Of a DNA stretch of 6,975 bases, positions 6,407-6,975 are shown piece after piece; within the stretch, counting starts at the first letter, position 1, and each line of letters opens with the position of its first letter. Source of the stretch: Methanosarcinales archaeon. Lineage in GTDB: Archaea; Halobacteriota; Methanosarcinia; Methanosarcinales; Methanogasteraceae. The position numbers and the translations under genes were made by a program. Below the pieces are notes generated by a model, which saw nothing but the letters and a program-made list of their open reading frames with translations, searched no databases and was not told the origin of the DNA. The stretch is taken from NCBI GenBank assembly GCA_012961645.1, contig DTYY01000058.1, forward strand, positions 1 through 6,975, read 5' to 3'.

Positions 6407-6874
6407 AGGGGTCCAAACATGTCCATGTCCGCCATGTCCGCCTGGAAAGCCGGGTTTTTCCGTGAGATTTCCCATCGGTTCACATTCTCTGTCCTGTCTT
6501 GCCTGATGAAGCTGAACCAGCCTCTCGAAATCATCCTCATCAAGGATCTTATCATGAGTTACGGACTGATTCCCTACGGCTTCTTTCCATGCTTCATAGT
6601 CTCCTTCTTCAAGCGCCTGCTCCATTGTTTCTCTCTGCGCTCGCTCTTCATAGATGGCTTTGTGTCTCTTAACAAGCATGTTGAAGTTCTCTTCTGTCAA
6701 TTGAGCTGACATCGCTTCCTTCCATGCATTGTAGTCGTTCGTCTCGATTGCTTCCGCAATTTTCTCTCTGCTTTCAGAATCTATTCCGAAGAACTTTCCT
6801 CCGAAAGCTGATATCGATCCGATGGATGCTACGACAACCATCAGAGCCAGTGTGCCAAAGATTATTCTTTTCAT
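6386..6874 (-). CDS. Small secreted protein with duplicated DYxAWKEA repeat and His-rich tail
   Basis: The 162-residue protein starts with a clear signal peptide (MKRIIFGTLALMVVVASIGS plus ISA), probably cleaved after Ala23. The mature part contains two helical repeats of about 45 residues: 36-80, with IAEAIETNDYNAWKEAM, and 81-127, with MEQALEEGDYEAWKEAV. Each is followed by an acidic stretch and a FxxLVxxH segment (NFNMLVKRH, DFERLVQLH). The tail is Gly/His-rich (PGGHGGHGH, 144-152), with one Cys at 131. No anchor is seen, so the product should be released outside the membrane or held by partners. Similar repeat proteins of unknown function occur in methanogen genomes, as far as I recall. 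The tail suggests metal binding; cargo, sensor or periplasmic-type chaperone for the downstream ABC system are possible but unproven. ATG 6874 is chosen because GGTGA (6884-6880) precedes it and the signal peptide starts there; the frame is open to ATG 6949. Confidence 0.82.
   Translation of the reverse strand: MKRIIFGTLALMVVVASIGSISAFGGKFFGIDSESREKIAEAIETNDYNAWKEAMSAQLTEENFNMLVKRHKAIYEERAQRETMEQALEEGDYEAWKEAVGNQSVTHDKILDEDDFERLVQLHQARQDRECEPMGNLTEKPGFPGGHGGHGHVWTPGRGEMI
6494..6769 (-). repeat. Tandem duplication inside the small secreted protein
   Basis: Unit 1 covers codons 36-80 (6769-6635) and unit 2 codons 81-127 (6634-6494). They share the core DY-x-AWKEA, a preceding E-x-(I/M)-x-x-A-(I/L)-E helix and a following F-x-x-LV-x-x-H. 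Unit 2 has a short insertion before its FxxLV segment. The similarity is at protein level and so appears old. Confidence 0.75.
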
Positions 6875-6879
6875 TTGGG

Positions 6880-6884
6880 TCACC
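6880..6884 (-). promoter_or_regulatory. Ribosome binding site of the small secreted protein
   Basis: GGTGA on the minus strand, five bases before ATG 6874, matches the archaeal anti-Shine-Dalgarno sequence and fixes the start against upstream in-frame ATGs. Confidence 0.7.
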
Positions 6885-6906
6885 AAACACCATATCATCA
6901 GAACTC

Positions 6907-6915
6907 CTTTAAAAG
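6907..6915 (-). promoter_or_regulatory. Possible TATA box of the four-gene operon
   Basis: CTTTTAAAG on the minus strand is centred near 6911, which would put the transcription start near 6886, just ahead of the GGTGA site, giving a leader of about 12 bases. A second AT-rich stretch, GTATACATTTT, lies further upstream (about 6925-6935). The region upstream of the box is pyrimidine-rich rather than carrying a clear BRE, so the call is tentative. Confidence 0.35.
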
Positions 6916-6975
6916 CAAGAAGAAGGCAAAATGTATACTTCAAGTCCACTTTTCTTAAGTAGTGTCTGGAAAAAA

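Noticed and set aside
6351..6416. N-terminal extension of the ATPase to ATG 6416
   Set aside because: It would overlap the preceding gene and the hairpin-T7 element, and the added peptide is unlike ABC N-termini. The GGTGAG site points to ATG 6350 or 6347.
6875..6949. N-terminal extension of the small secreted protein to ATG 6949
   Set aside because: GGTGA and a canonical signal peptide mark ATG 6874, and the extension would cover the likely promoter.
6947..6964. CACT-N10-AGTG inverted repeat with central CTTAAG upstream of the operon
   Set aside because: The arms are only four bases long. It could be a regulator site given its place about 35 bases upstream of the possible TATA box, but such repeats arise by chance and nothing else supports it.
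1..6975. CRISPR array, insertion sequence or phage attachment site
   Set aside because: No regularly spaced direct repeats, transposase-like frame or integrase was seen. The tRNA end at 1-33 could in principle be an attachment site, but I saw no second copy of it in the window.

Overview
The window looks like chromosomal DNA of a euryarchaeon, most likely from the methanogen / methane- or alkane-oxidising lineages (Methanomicrobia, Syntrophoarchaeum or ANME-1 type). The evidence is a PurP enzyme of archaeal purine synthesis, GGTGA and GGAG ribosome binding sites, TTTATAT-type box A promoters with very short leaders, an archaeal COG1361-type secreted protein, and a tRNA without an encoded CCA. 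The genus is inference; no rRNA or other marker is present.

Left part (1 to about 2970). The 3' end of a tRNA (possibly tRNA-His) is followed after 33 bases by purP, which makes the formylated intermediate of inosinate synthesis. A hairpin and T-run downstream of purP look like its terminator. After about 140 bases of non-coding DNA come two divergent genes: a bactofilin-like beta-helix protein (minus strand) and a radical SAM enzyme with a reduced SPASM/twitch C-terminus (plus strand). One AT-rich box between them is readable as a promoter in both directions.

Right part (2999 to 6874, all minus strand, transcribed right to left). This is a compact four-gene operon: a small secreted protein with a duplicated DY-x-AWKEA helical repeat and a His-rich tail; a MacB/LolD-type ABC ATPase; a secreted, membrane-anchored protein with three Ig-like (COG1361/CARDB-type) domains; and a MacB/FtsX-type permease. 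Gaps are 35, 14 and 20 bases, each with a recognisable ribosome binding site. A strong hairpin followed by seven Ts lies between the small protein and the ATPase, so the first gene may be expressed far more than the transporter. The operon ends in a small hairpin plus T-run, convergent with the radical SAM gene.

The best candidate for something little described is this operon. It resembles a mechanotransmission-type ABC machine in which the Ig-like membrane-anchored protein takes the place of the MacA adaptor and the repeat protein could be cargo, sensor or chaperone. Sampled lines suggest the operon is more AT-rich than the left part, which would fit separate acquisition. None of the proposed joint function is proven by sequence alone.
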